Shown here: piece after piece, positions 18,685-27,793 of the stretch
How the letters are laid out: each line of letters begins with the position of its first letter
Position numbering within the stretch: the stretch's first letter is position 1
Assembly (NCBI GenBank): GCA_041752115.1
Contig: JBGSHS010000385.1
Coordinates: forward strand, 1 to 64,000
DNA: 64,000 nucleotides
Direction of reading: 5' to 3'
Source of the DNA: JAJRVM01 sp041752115
Lineage (GTDB): Bacteria > Planctomycetota > Planctomycetia > Pirellulales > Pirellulaceae
Notes under the pieces: model-generated
Told to the model about the DNA's origin: nothing
Database searches by the model: none
What the model saw: only the letters and a program-made list of their open reading frames with translations
Made by a program: the position numbers and the translations under genes

Positions 18685-19404
18685 TCAGCCCGCCCGTTCC
18701 AGCAAGTCCTTCATCTCGCGGACCGCCGCTTGCATCCCGATCATCAAGGCCCGGGCGATGATGCTGTGGCCAATATTGAGCTCGTGCATGCCCTCCAATG
18801 AGGCTACCGGCAGAACGTTGTGGTAGTTCAGACCATGTCCGGCATGCAGTGCCAGCCCCAATTCCCGGATCTGGCGCCCGGAAGCAGCCAATTTCGCCAG
18901 TTCGACTTCCATGGCCTTCCCGCGGGCCAGGGAATATTGGCCGGTATGCAACTCGACAGCGTCCGCCCCCAGCTCGGCGGCCAAGGCAATCTGCGGCTCC
19001 AGAGCGTCCAGGAACAGACTCACACCGATCCCCGCGTCGTGCAACCGAGCGATGGCGTCCGCCACGCTCCGCCGATGCCTTACCACGTCGAGCCCGCCTT
19101 CGGTTGTTACTTCCTCCCGCCGTTCCGGCACCAATGTTGCCTGATCAGGACGCACCTGGCAGGCGATTTCAACCACGTCGGCGGCCGATGCCAGTTCCAG
19201 GTTCAACTTCACCGTCACGGTCTCACGCAAGATCCTCAAATCCCGGTCTTGTATGTGGCGTCGATCTTCGCGCAGGTGGATCGTGATCCCGTCAGCGCCA
19301 CCCAATTCGGCCGCTACCGATGCCCATACTGGATCGGGCTCAGAGGTCTTGCGCGCTTCACGCACTGTCGCCACGTGATCCACATTCACTCCCAGTTCCG
19401 GCAT
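18685..19404 (-). CDS. pdxJ: pyridoxine 5'-phosphate synthase
   Basis: A 239-residue TIM-barrel enzyme that makes pyridoxine 5'-phosphate from 1-deoxyxylulose 5-phosphate and 3-amino-2-oxopropyl phosphate, the last step of DXP-dependent vitamin B6 synthesis. The N-terminal LGVNVDHVATVREARK motif, the GADGITIHLREDRRHI motif with the catalytic His and Arg, and the LHAGHGLNYHN phosphate-binding loop are complete. ATG at 19404 has AGGGA at suitable spacing and is preferred over the GTG at 19410. It begins 37 bases after the RFAP synthase stop, so it probably shares the transcript of the pterin cluster. PLP enzymes are encoded at 29.8-32.2 kb. Confidence 0.96.
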   Translation of the reverse strand: MPELGVNVDHVATVREARKTSEPDPVWASVAAELGGADGITIHLREDRRHIQDRDLRILRETVTVKLNLELASAADVVEIACQVRPDQATLVPERREEVTTEGGLDVVRHRRSVADAIARLHDAGIGVSLFLDALEPQIALAAELGADAVELHTGQYSLARGKAMEVELAKLAASGRQIRELGLALHAGHGLNYHNVLPVASLEGMHELNIGHSIIARALMIGMQAAVREMKDLLERAG

Positions 19405-19441
19405 GTTCACATCCCTCCCCTCGTCCTGTTGCGTGACTGAT

Positions 19442-20401
19442 TCAAGTCACCGTAATCCTGGCCCCGCAGTTGTTCGCTTCCGTCACCAGGGTCAGCAGGT
19501 TCTCTCCCGTGTATCGACGATCCAGTTCCGTCTGCAAGGCATCGCCGCTCGCCTGGTCCGGAACCACACAGCAGAGGGTTGGTCCCCAGGAACTCTGGGC
19601 TACCCCCGGCACGCCCAACTCGCGGATTTCCCGTACGAGCGCCGCGATGCGAGGGCCGTTGTATGGCCCCCCTTGCGCCGGCGCAAAGCACAACCCGGCC
19701 CGGTAACCAAATCGATAGAGACTGTGGCTGAAGGCATCGCAGTCCGACGCTTTCAGCGCCGGAAGCATGACACTCCGCACTTCCGCAATCAGCTCCTCCC
19801 GAACACGAGGATCGACTGGCGGCAAACGATCAAACGCCTGCCGCTCGCGACACCCGTGCAGTCCCGCAGATGTGTCCGCCTGGACTAACACAAACCGCCA
19901 CGCCGCGGGAAACTCCCAGCGATCCTCCAACGGAGACAGCTCCTCGTCGGCAAGCTTTCCCGATTCTACTAACAATCCGCCCAGGAGGAATCCGTACGTG
20001 CCAATCGCCGAGCGTTTTCCCCGACCTGTCGCCTGAGCCAATTCGATTGCCGTCAGCGGAGGCCGGCGCGAGAAAGCGGTCAGCCCGGCCGCCACCGCCG
20101 CAGCCAACTGCGTCCCGCTCCCCAGCCCCACGTGCCGGGGCAGCGATGCCTGCAAGTCCAGTCGACACGCAGGCAACTGCTTAAGTTGGAAGTACTGAGC
20201 CCATTGGTGGGCACAGGCATTCAGTTCCTCGCAACAGGCGCCCGACACTTCAAAGCGGTCGGCAGCAGAAAGCTCCAACACGAGCGATGGCCGCTCGATC
20301 ATGACTCCGACCCCCCCGAATTGCCGACCGTGGTTGCCGAACGAGAATAAGCCGAAGTGCAGTCGAGAGGGTGTCTGGATCCGTACCGTACAGACTTGCA
20401 T
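19442..20401 (-). CDS. beta-ribofuranosylaminobenzene 5'-phosphate synthase (GHMP family)
   Basis: A 319-residue GHMP-superfamily protein matching beta-RFAP synthases, which couple p-aminobenzoate (or 4-hydroxybenzoate) to phosphoribosyl diphosphate with loss of CO2 and PPi, the first committed step of methanopterin-type cofactor synthesis. The N-terminal TPSRLHFGLFSFG, the glycine-rich motif LPRHVGLGSGTQLAAAVAAG (about residues 88-107), RGKRSAIGTYGF and the C-terminal GVAQSSWGPTLCCV are characteristic. PabA and PabB, which make the p-aminobenzoate substrate, are encoded about 1 kb upstream on the same strand. A 328-base gap separates it from the DUF447 gene. Known bacterial users of this enzyme are methylotrophs and planctomycetes. 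Confidence 0.9.
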   Translation of the reverse strand: MQVCTVRIQTPSRLHFGLFSFGNHGRQFGGVGVMIERPSLVLELSAADRFEVSGACCEELNACAHQWAQYFQLKQLPACRLDLQASLPRHVGLGSGTQLAAAVAAGLTAFSRRPPLTAIELAQATGRGKRSAIGTYGFLLGGLLVESGKLADEELSPLEDRWEFPAAWRFVLVQADTSAGLHGCRERQAFDRLPPVDPRVREELIAEVRSVMLPALKASDCDAFSHSLYRFGYRAGLCFAPAQGGPYNGPRIAALVREIRELGVPGVAQSSWGPTLCCVVPDQASGDALQTELDRRYTGENLLTLVTEANNCGARITVT

Positions 20402-20729
20402 GAAATCCGCCCACGCGACGGCCGCCGGCCTGGTCCTCGGTCCACATCGATTCGCATTGCGCGAGATGCCAGTGTCTGCTGGACCCTTGATACTTGGGGC
20501 GCGTCGCCCGTAATGTTCCCAACTGTTGGTGATTCTGTTGAGTCCTCCAGCTCAGCCATTCGATCTCATCGGGCTGAACATGGCTACGAGTACCGGACGA
20601 ACCGCCACGACGGGAGCTTCCCCTGTCGCGCGCCCGTCGCACCCCAACGGCACCCCGTCAGCGGACCATGCTATCCGAATCGAACTCCATACTCCAGGGT
20701 ATCTTCCCACGCCTCATCGCCTCGGAACC
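20402..20729. other. gene-free gap inside the pterin cluster
   Basis: 328 bases between the stop of the DUF447 gene and the start of RFAP synthase. Short frames cross it, but none looks like a protein. No hairpin followed by a T-run was found, so it is unclear whether transcription is continuous. An internal promoter for RFAP synthase and pdxJ may lie here. Confidence 0.4.
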
Positions 20730-21350
20730 TCAGGGGGACAGCGGCGAATCATCGTCGTCAACGACCGGTTGCTGTTGGGCCGCCGGTGGCTGGCTGGACG
20801 CTCGAATGAAATCCGACAGCAAACGGAAGGCCTGTTTCTCGTCAGCTCCTCCCGTCTTCTCCACCAGGGGCGCAAGCGTTTGCAGCTGGGTCTGCATGGC
20901 GTCGGGGGAGTGGATATGGACGCGTGTGGCCAAGATGGCTGCCTCGACGACCGCGTGCTTAGCCCGGTTGAAGCCAAAGAACGGCCGCAGCGTGTCGGAT
21001 GCCACCACGCGACACTCCATTGTCGCCCGCTCCGCGTCCGTCCGAATGGACTCCACACGAAACGCATACCAGCGACACGCGTCGCAAAGTTCAACTCCGT
21101 CGACCACCTCGGACGGCCGGACGGGCGGCAATGGCGTCAACTGGTTCAGTACCGACCGGGCCATGAGCAGCACGTCGTCCGTAACGTGAAACACGCCTTG
21201 CCCACTGCGTTTCAGGTTGTGATACGTCCGTGACGACTGGAACGGCCGGAAAATCAGCCGAGTGAAATCGTCTACGACCGAGGGCCCCATCGGCGCAATT
21301 CGCACACCTCGGTCTTCGTCGAGTGTGGTCACGATACCTTCCAGAATCAC
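20730..21350 (-). CDS. DUF447 family protein of methanopterin-type clusters
   Basis: About 206 residues of the DUF447 family, a flavin-reductase-like split-barrel fold of unproven activity, whose genes often co-occur with methanopterin-linked C1 genes in archaea and methylotrophs. Typical features are ILEGIVTTLDEDRGVRIAPM at the start, TRLIFRPFQSSRTYHNL, and HVTDDVLLMA, with the C-terminal helices containing GFNRAKHAVVEAAILATR. The frame is open to a TTG at 21377, but the GTG at 21350 has AAAGGAAAGG immediately upstream and fits the family N-terminus. It starts 41 bases after pabA. A flavin- or pterin-dependent redox step is a reasonable guess only. Confidence 0.82.
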   Translation of the reverse strand: MILEGIVTTLDEDRGVRIAPMGPSVVDDFTRLIFRPFQSSRTYHNLKRSGQGVFHVTDDVLLMARSVLNQLTPLPPVRPSEVVDGVELCDACRWYAFRVESIRTDAERATMECRVVASDTLRPFFGFNRAKHAVVEAAILATRVHIHSPDAMQTQLQTLAPLVEKTGGADEKQAFRLLSDFIRASSQPPAAQQQPVVDDDDSPLSP

Positions 21351-21391
21351 AACCTTTCCTTTCGCGGTCCGTGGCAACTGTACTGCGGCCT

Positions 21392-22051
21392 TCAGAAAGT
21401 GACCGGCGTCGACGGCAGGTCCTTCGATTCGGTGATCGGACAGCGCAATTCGTCCCCTCTTTCCGGGGTCGGACGTCCGGGTGGCATGCCAGCGAGCCGC
21501 AGGAAATTAGCCAGCAGCAAGTAACCATGTTCCGTTAAGATCGCCTCAGGATGAAATTGAACACCTACGACCGGCCGCTGCCGATGCTGGACGGCCATAA
21601 TCGTCCCATCGTCCGTTTCCGCGGTCACCTGCAGTTGGGCGGGCAAGGAATCGCGATGAGCCACCAGCGAATGGTAGCGACAGCCCGCGAAGGGGTTTGG
21701 CACATGCCGAAAGATCCCTTCGCCATTATGACGGATGAGGCTGGTTCTTCCATGCCTTGGTTCGCCTCGCACGACACGGCCTCCGCACGCGGACACGATC
21801 ACTTGATGCCCAAGGCAAACTCCCAATATCGGCAACTGCGGATCGGCAAGTCGCACCAGATCGAGGCAACATCCTGCTTCGGCCGGCGTACAAGGGCCGG
21901 GCGACAACACCACGGCTGAGGGGCGCAGGGACAACAGGTCGGCGATGCCGCCACGGTCGTTCCGCACGACATGCACATCGGCGTCCAGGCGCGTCAGGTA
22001 GCGAGCCAGGTTGTGAGCAAAGCTATCATAGTTGTCAATCAGCAGTAACAT
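21392..22051 (-). CDS. pabA: aminodeoxychorismate/anthranilate synthase glutaminase subunit
   Basis: A 219-residue class I glutamine amidotransferase that supplies ammonia to the PabB/TrpE partner. The N-terminal LLLIDNYDSFAHNLARYL, the oxyanion loop LSPGPCTPAEAG, the nucleophile motif GVCLGHQ, and the His-Glu pair in FHPEAILTEHG are all present, so the triad is intact. The C-terminal 25 residues are a Pro/Arg-rich tail beyond the usual end. ATG at 22051 was chosen because the family starts at this methionine. It lies 24 bases after pabB. Assignment to p-aminobenzoate rather than tryptophan synthesis rests on the neighbouring methanopterin-type genes. Confidence 0.9.
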   Translation of the reverse strand: MLLLIDNYDSFAHNLARYLTRLDADVHVVRNDRGGIADLLSLRPSAVVLSPGPCTPAEAGCCLDLVRLADPQLPILGVCLGHQVIVSACGGRVVRGEPRHGRTSLIRHNGEGIFRHVPNPFAGCRYHSLVAHRDSLPAQLQVTAETDDGTIMAVQHRQRPVVGVQFHPEAILTEHGYLLLANFLRLAGMPPGRPTPERGDELRCPITESKDLPSTPVTF

Positions 22052-22075
22052 GATCTTCGCCTGTCTCAACCAGCT

Positions 22076-23506
22076 TTACTCCAGCGCTCGCACCAGACCG
22101 ATTGCTTTATGCCACGTCTCATCGTACTCTCGAGCCGGGTCCGATTGAGCGACAATACCGCCGCCGACTGGGAATTGCCACCAGCCCCGGGCGGCAGTAA
22201 TGGTGCGGATGAGGATGCTCAGGTCCAAGGATCCATCGAAACCCAGGTAGCCCAGCGATCCGCAGTAGGCGCCTCGGGCCGTCGGTTCCAACTCGGCAAT
22301 GATCTCCATGGCCCGCACCTTTGGTGCTCCAGTGATTGAGCCTCCCGGGAAGGCCGCGCGGATCAGGTCAATCGCAGTGCGTCCGGGGGCGAGCTCTCCC
22401 TGTACGACCGACACGAGATGCTGGACGTACTGATACGTTTCGAGCCGGCACAGATCACTCACGTATACTGAATCCGGATAACAGACTCGGGAAAGATCAT
22501 TACGCAGCAGATCCACGATCATGACGTTTTCGGCTCGGTCCTTTTCACTGGTGAGCAGATCACTGGCCGCGAACAAGTCCGCTTCCGGGAGTCGGCATCG
22601 CTGCCGCGTACCCTTGATCGGCCGCGTCTCCACTTGCCGGTTGCGGACCGCCAGAAAACGCTCCGGTGATGCCGATACGACCTGGAAGTCTCCACCATCG
22701 AAGAAAGCCGAAAAGGGGGCTGGATTGCGCTGCCTGAGGCGCTGATATAACTCGACGGCACCGTGCTGAGCGGGGTAAAGCAGACGCTGCGCAAGATTCA
22801 CCTGGAAGATGTCCCCGGCGCGAATGTACTCAATGCCTCGCCCGATCGCCTGTTCAAATCCAGCCCGCGAAAAGTTGCTTGTCAGTCGCGGATCATCCCA
22901 GTTCGCGAATTGCGGCACCAATTCACAGCGCTCGATCGGCTGATGCGGACAGCATGAGAGTGGCGCGGGGGGCCGGCGCAACATCTCACCCACCTGCCGC
23001 ATTCGTTCCACAGCTCGCTCGCGCCGCGCCAGGGGCTCCGTTTCCGGAAGGCCCTGGGAGATGATCCAGGCTCGGCTGGCCAGGTGATCGAACGCGACCA
23101 CCACATCGTAGAAGCCCAGCACCAGGTCAGGAATCTGAAACTCGTTGTGCTGAGGAGAGGGGATTCGTTCCAGGCTCCGATTCAGATCGTAGCCGAACAG
23201 CCCCGCCACACCTCCTTGAAACGGAGGCAGATCGTCGCGGCGGGCGCTCGTCCCCTGCTGCCACAACCTCTGCACATCGGCCCACACATCCGGCTGTTTC
23301 GCATGAGCCTGTAGGAATTGAAACGGGTCGGCCGCGACAAACGAATAGCGTCCCAGCCACGGATCACGCAACGCGCTGTCCAGAAACAGGCAGTGTGGGA
23401 GCGACGCCAGACGCCGAAACACATCGACAGGATCCGGGGGCGGGAGAAGCTCCACCGACAGCGGAGTGTCAAGCCGGTCTGTCTCGACGTCCATCAGTTC
23501 CGACAT
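22076..23506 (-). CDS. pabB: aminodeoxychorismate synthase component I
   Basis: A 476-residue chorismate-binding enzyme of the PabB/TrpE family. The C-terminal catalytic domain shows GIEYIRAGDIFQVNLAQRL, RPIKGTRQR, SEKDRAENVMIVDLLRNDL, and FPGGSITGAPKVRAMEII, the core motifs of the family. PabB proteins typically carry the PIKGT lysine that attacks chorismate, and it is present (about residue 294 onward). The N-terminal domain is complete. The product 4-amino-4-deoxychorismate would be converted to p-aminobenzoate by a lyase not found in this window. It is encoded between the DHPS-like gene and pabA on the same strand. The TrpE alternative is less likely from context. Confidence 0.9.
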   Translation of the reverse strand: MSELMDVETDRLDTPLSVELLPPPDPVDVFRRLASLPHCLFLDSALRDPWLGRYSFVAADPFQFLQAHAKQPDVWADVQRLWQQGTSARRDDLPPFQGGVAGLFGYDLNRSLERIPSPQHNEFQIPDLVLGFYDVVVAFDHLASRAWIISQGLPETEPLARRERAVERMRQVGEMLRRPPAPLSCCPHQPIERCELVPQFANWDDPRLTSNFSRAGFEQAIGRGIEYIRAGDIFQVNLAQRLLYPAQHGAVELYQRLRQRNPAPFSAFFDGGDFQVVSASPERFLAVRNRQVETRPIKGTRQRCRLPEADLFAASDLLTSEKDRAENVMIVDLLRNDLSRVCYPDSVYVSDLCRLETYQYVQHLVSVVQGELAPGRTAIDLIRAAFPGGSITGAPKVRAMEIIAELEPTARGAYCGSLGYLGFDGSLDLSILIRTITAARGWWQFPVGGGIVAQSDPAREYDETWHKAIGLVRALE

Positions 23507-23606
23507 CACACCAATTACTCCGCGCTAGACCTCCCTCGTGAGGACCGCATTATCGACTGCTTCGAGCCGGCTGGGAATACGACCGATCGTGTGCCGGCAC
23601 GAAACC

Positions 23607-25010
23607 TCACGACGGCCGGTCGCCTCGACCTCGAGCGAGCCGATGCCATTGCTCGGCGACGGTCAGATATCCCCAGTCGAGTGATTCGTCCTGGTGGTAC
23701 TCCTTGCCCAAGGTCAAGGCAATGGAGGCCTTGCACAACTCGTAACCCAGATAGAACGCGTGAGTTACATCGATCGAGTTGGAGCGATCCTGCAGGAGTT
23801 GTTCGAACAAGGCAAACGGATCGGAATCGGTCAAGCACTTGCCACCGCCAAGCGCATAGAGACGGTCGTTTTCTGCGACGATGCGCACGTTGCGGTCCTT
23901 GATCTGCCGAGCCATTTCCTCCAACTGCTCTTCGCCAAAAGGACTCAGCTTCTGGTCACGCAGCAACAACAGGTCGGTGCTGAGATGCTTCGGAGGCACC
24001 TGTTGACTCAGCGCATGGTACACGATTCGCCGTGCCACATCACATTCCCGGACGCTGGTTCGCGCCCAGTTAATCACCTGGGTGGTCAGCACGCTGCCAA
24101 TGCCCAGTTCCTGGCAGATACCCAACAGCAGCAAATTGATTCCGGCCGAGTCGGCATCCGTCATTTCGGTCAGGTTGCCGATTCCCATCAGCATCGATAT
24201 CTCCGGATACCGGCGGCGCACATCCATATAGCGCCACAGACTGGCGGCAAAGCCGCAGCCGATCGGTTCAAGAATCGGATCCAGACGCATCGGGATCTGG
24301 TGCCTGGAAAGATACTCAATCGTCTCGTCGAGACTGTCGAGCAGTTGGAGGTTGTCGGGGATCGCCACCACTTCACAACCCCAGTCGACTGCTGCCCGTC
24401 GATTCGAGGCATTGACCGATAAGACCAACTCAGCTCCCGCTTTCACCGCCCGGCCAACTTCCTCCGGATGAAAGCTGTCGATCGACACGCGTAGCCCCAG
24501 ATCGCGCAGCGCCCGCACACAGTCATCCACCTGCAGCCACGGATCGCCGGGCTCGCAGCCGACATCGATGATGTCCGCTCCGTCGGCAGCCAGTTGTCGA
24601 GCCTGCTCGAGAATCGTGGAGCGATCAAGTCGGGGAGCGTGGTTGATTTCCGCGATGAGCTGGATATTGTGTCGCTCAAGCTGAGTCGGCATGTCCGCTG
24701 ACCTTCCAAAATATGCGGGAAGTGCACGTAGATCCCGAGGCCCTCGCTCAACCGGCGTTCCGACGGCCGCCGCCAGCTGGCTCAGATCTCCACCACAATA
24801 GCCCGGCAGGATGACACGCTGCGCTGCCTCCGGTACCTGAATGTGCCGTTGAATCCAGCCCGGAGACATCAGTGCCGCGACGGAAATCGGCAGCACATCG
24901 ACGCTGTAGGTGAAATCGGCGGCGGGCGCCAACTGCTCCAATAAACGACGCAACGCTGACTCGGCCAGTCGACCGGTTACGAAATGAATATGTTCACGGT
25001 TCTGCTGCAT
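23607..25010 (-). CDS. DUF6513/dihydropteroate synthase-like pterin-binding protein
   Basis: A 467-residue protein in two parts. Residues 1-150 form a planctomycete/methylotroph-type N-terminal domain (DUF6513-like: IHFVTGRLAESALRRLLEQL, MSPGWIQRHIQVP). Residues from about 155 on form a pterin-binding TIM barrel like dihydropteroate synthase: LIAEINHAPR, DGADIIDVGCEPGDPW, GLRVSIDSFHPEEV, LVLSVNASNR. The final part is an extension beyond folate-type DHPS. In methanopterin synthesis a DHPS-like protein is thought to join ribofuranosylaminobenzene phosphate to the dihydropterin, and the neighbours RFAP synthase and PabAB support that. ATG at 25010 overlaps the end of the SDR gene by 17 bases, so the two are probably translationally coupled. 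Confidence 0.82.
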   Translation of the reverse strand: MQQNREHIHFVTGRLAESALRRLLEQLAPAADFTYSVDVLPISVAALMSPGWIQRHIQVPEAAQRVILPGYCGGDLSQLAAAVGTPVERGPRDLRALPAYFGRSADMPTQLERHNIQLIAEINHAPRLDRSTILEQARQLAADGADIIDVGCEPGDPWLQVDDCVRALRDLGLRVSIDSFHPEEVGRAVKAGAELVLSVNASNRRAAVDWGCEVVAIPDNLQLLDSLDETIEYLSRHQIPMRLDPILEPIGCGFAASLWRYMDVRRRYPEISMLMGIGNLTEMTDADSAGINLLLLGICQELGIGSVLTTQVINWARTSVRECDVARRIVYHALSQQVPPKHLSTDLLLLRDQKLSPFGEEQLEEMARQIKDRNVRIVAENDRLYALGGGKCLTDSDPFALFEQLLQDRSNSIDVTHAFYLGYELCKASIALTLGKEYHQDESLDWGYLTVAEQWHRLARGRGDRPS

Positions 25011-25800
25011 AGCCGGCCCGGAATCCACCGTTGACCATGACGATCTGTCCTGTCACGAACGCCGCTGCGGGGGAGACCAGGAAGCGAGCTACCTCCGCAA
25101 CGTCGTGGGGAGTGCCCCACCGCTGCAGGAGTGATTCGCGGCAGGCCCGCTGCTGCCAGTACTCCGCAGCGTCTTCCCCCCAGGCAGTGCGAATCCACCC
25201 CGGTGCCACACAGTTGACACGCACGCGTGGTGCCAGGGAGCGCGCCAGACTGCGAGTGAATGCCATAATGGCTCCCTTGACGGCCGCGAACATCTCGCCG
25301 CTATCGCCTCCCATTCCCTGCTCAACTTGATCCCACCCCACGTTGACGATCGAACAGTCGCCCGATCCTGACTCCCACATCCGCTTCCCCGCGGCGCGGG
25401 AGAGTTCGATCGTTCCCAACACATCGGTCTGCCACAAATGCTCCAGTTTCCGGCGGAAGTCCCAATCGGCCGGTGGTCCGGTCAAGACGTCAGCGCCCGC
25501 GTTGTTGATCCAGATGTCGACTTTCTCCGTACGTCCCCACACCTGGTCGACAAACGTCTCACGCTGCTGCTGCGCGGACAAATCAGCCATCACCACATCT
25601 GCCTGTTGCCCCAGCAGGCGGATTTCACGTGCTACCGCCTCCGCCCGTTCGTGCCGCGACCCACCGTGCACGACCAGATCCGCACCGGCCGCCGCCAGAT
25701 GCAACGCGATGGCTCGGCCAATGCCGCTCGTCGATCCGGTGACCACGGCTCGGCGCCCGGCGAGCAGCCTGCAACGGGATTCAGGAATGGAACCGGTCAT
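24994..25800 (-). CDS. atypical short-chain dehydrogenase/reductase family protein
   Basis: A 268-residue classical-size SDR. The nucleotide-binding TGSTSGIG (about residues 21-28) and NNAG (about 98-101) are intact. The active site is altered: in place of the Ser...YxxxK set the sequence reads SIVNVGWDQVEQ and then EMFAAVKGAI, so the Tyr is Phe (codon TTC) while the Lys is kept. The C-terminal PGWIRT and GQIVMVNGGF are normal. GAGG lies eight bases before the ATG. It is the first gene of the pterin cluster and overlaps the DHPS-like gene. A pterin-related reductase like PTR1 is an attractive idea, but the missing Tyr argues for an altered mechanism or a non-catalytic role. Confidence 0.85.
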   Translation of the reverse strand: MTGSIPESRCRLLAGRRAVVTGSTSGIGRAIALHLAAAGADLVVHGGSRHERAEAVAREIRLLGQQADVVMADLSAQQQRETFVDQVWGRTEKVDIWINNAGADVLTGPPADWDFRRKLEHLWQTDVLGTIELSRAAGKRMWESGSGDCSIVNVGWDQVEQGMGGDSGEMFAAVKGAIMAFTRSLARSLAPRVRVNCVAPGWIRTAWGEDAAEYWQQRACRESLLQRWGTPHDVAEVARFLVSPAAAFVTGQIVMVNGGFRAGYAAEP

Positions 25801-25942
25801 GACGAAACCTCAAACTGGCTTCCGTGCCCGCATGAGCGAAGATCGCTCCCGCATCTGTGCTTCGCAGCAGGAGCATGACGCCATTCACCTCGCCAAGCAG
25901 ACCACGCTGCTCGCATCGTACAGCAAGTCGGTCCGGCTTGCA

Positions 25943-27661
25943 TCAGGACTTGGGAGGTTCCGCCGAATCCACGCTGGCACGCAGCGGCAGGAGGTAACAG
26001 GCAGCTTCCACCGCGTTGCGGACCAACAGGTAGGGACCGTATAAACAGAGATTGTTCCAGGTCTGATCGTTGAGTGGTGAGAACCTTCCCAGTTCCACGA
26101 GTTGTTCCGGACTGGGCTGAACCATCACCACCTCACCCGATTCCGTCTGGACCAGAATCACATCTCCTGCGGCCAGAACCTGTCCGTGCCCGAAAAAGCC
26201 TCGTCGGCGATCTTTCCAGCGTGACTTCAGCCCCTCGAGTTCCACACACTCCATGATATTGTCCGACAACCCGTAGACGAAACCGTCGATGACCACGACG
26301 TTCGTGAACTTGGTCTTGAGCACGCGCCGCGATGCGTACAACTGCTCGGCCCGCAACGAGCCCCCGCTCTCCGGAACGATCTGGAGCAATTCCGCCCCCA
26401 TCTGATAGGCTTTGGACAGGAGCACCCGATCACCTGCGACGACAACGGGCTGGGACACGCTCGCCTCACCGCTACTCTTACCAGGCCAGGGATACGACCA
26501 CAACACATGCCCATCCTCCGGTCGGTGGCCTGCCACCGAATTCTCGCTGACGATCAGGATCTGGCGTACGCCGCACAGAGTCGCCAGGCAGGGAGAAGAA
26601 TAGCTGGCCTGATCGTTGCCCCCCTTCCATCGGACTTCGCCCGTCCGTCTGTCGTAGGCGATCAGACTGGCCCGAGTCGCCTGATCGCGACCGCCCAACG
26701 GGACCACCACCAGATCGTCTACGACCAGCGGTGACGCGGAGCGTCCCCATGTAATCTCTTCCTGATCTTCTTCCGCCGTGACCCCGGCTCGTTGCAGCAG
26801 GTCGTCCTGCCAGACCAGCCTGCCGTCGGAACCGTCCAGGCAACGAAGGATCCCGGTGGCGCCCAACGCATAGACAAGTCCGTCGTGAATGGTGGGAGTA
26901 CAACGCGGGCCAACTCCTCCGGCCAACGTTTCGTGGCGAACCGCGATCGAATGGGACCAGAGCGTCTGCCCCGAAGGGACCGAATAGCAGGTAACGAGTT
27001 CATCGGGCCCCCGCTGCTCCATTGTCACGGCAAAGCCGTTCACGACGCTGAAGCCCGACCAGCCGGCACCAATCGGCTGTCGCCACACCTGTTTCGGCCG
27101 ATCCGAGTTCCAGTCGTGTGACAACTTAATGTCAGGCACATGGAGGTTTCGGTGCGGACCGAGAAACTGCGGGAAATCCTGTGGAGTTTCCGTCAGCAGG
27201 TCAATCGTCACAGCACCTGGGGCCAGTTGCGGGACGGCCAGCAGCTCGTCGGGCTTGGGACTCCATCGCCAACGGAACGTGGGGACCAGACTGCCACTCA
27301 CATGATCAATGCGCACCACGCTCAGCGCGACGCATAGCGGTACAATCACCAGACCGACGCGAATCAGCCGTGAGAACAGCGATGCGCGAGCCGCCAGGGC
27401 AACATTCAACAGCAGCGCCAGCAGCGCAAAGCAGAGCAGTAGAAACGTCAGCACGTTGGTGGTGGCGAAATCGCCCGCGGCCGCCTGAGTGCGCAAATAG
27501 ACTACGACGGCGCAGCTGGCCACAATGACGACCAGGGAGAGGGCCCGCAGCACGGCCCGCACGCGTCCCCACCAGGAGGGCGAACGTACGCCGTCTGCCG
27601 GCGTCTGGCACTCAACCGCCTCGAGTTGGCTGGACAGATCAGGACCCGCGTCCGCTACCAT
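25943..27661 (-). CDS. membrane-anchored PQQ-like beta-propeller protein
   Basis: A 572-residue protein from the ATG at 27661. The N-terminal 160 residues hold about three transmembrane helices (VVIVASCAVVVYL, TFLLLCFALLALLLNVAL, LVIVPLCVALSVV). The rest is a PQQ/BamB-like propeller with repeated blade phrases such as TLWSHSIAVRHE, GLVYALGATGILRCLDGSDG, LVVVPLGG, LIAYDRRTGEVRWK and DGHVLWSYPW. Propellers of this type are common in planctomycetes and may bind a quinone cofactor or serve as scaffolds; cofactor residues cannot be confirmed here. It is 132 bases downstream of the secreted repeat protein gene and on the same strand. Confidence 0.82.
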   Translation of the reverse strand: MVADAGPDLSSQLEAVECQTPADGVRSPSWWGRVRAVLRALSLVVIVASCAVVVYLRTQAAAGDFATTNVLTFLLLCFALLALLLNVALAARASLFSRLIRVGLVIVPLCVALSVVRIDHVSGSLVPTFRWRWSPKPDELLAVPQLAPGAVTIDLLTETPQDFPQFLGPHRNLHVPDIKLSHDWNSDRPKQVWRQPIGAGWSGFSVVNGFAVTMEQRGPDELVTCYSVPSGQTLWSHSIAVRHETLAGGVGPRCTPTIHDGLVYALGATGILRCLDGSDGRLVWQDDLLQRAGVTAEEDQEEITWGRSASPLVVDDLVVVPLGGRDQATRASLIAYDRRTGEVRWKGGNDQASYSSPCLATLCGVRQILIVSENSVAGHRPEDGHVLWSYPWPGKSSGEASVSQPVVVAGDRVLLSKAYQMGAELLQIVPESGGSLRAEQLYASRRVLKTKFTNVVVIDGFVYGLSDNIMECVELEGLKSRWKDRRRGFFGHGQVLAAGDVILVQTESGEVVMVQPSPEQLVELGRFSPLNDQTWNNLCLYGPYLLVRNAVEAACYLLPLRASVDSAEPPKS

Positions 27662-27793
27662 GAGTTTTCGCCTTTGAATCGATTGACGCTCGCCAGCTCC
27701 GCTGATCTCACCGGCGGGCAAGGGGCAGGAAATTCGTACCGGTTGGGGAGGATACAGGTTTTCCGCGGCGGCAACCGAATCCCGTCCGGGACG

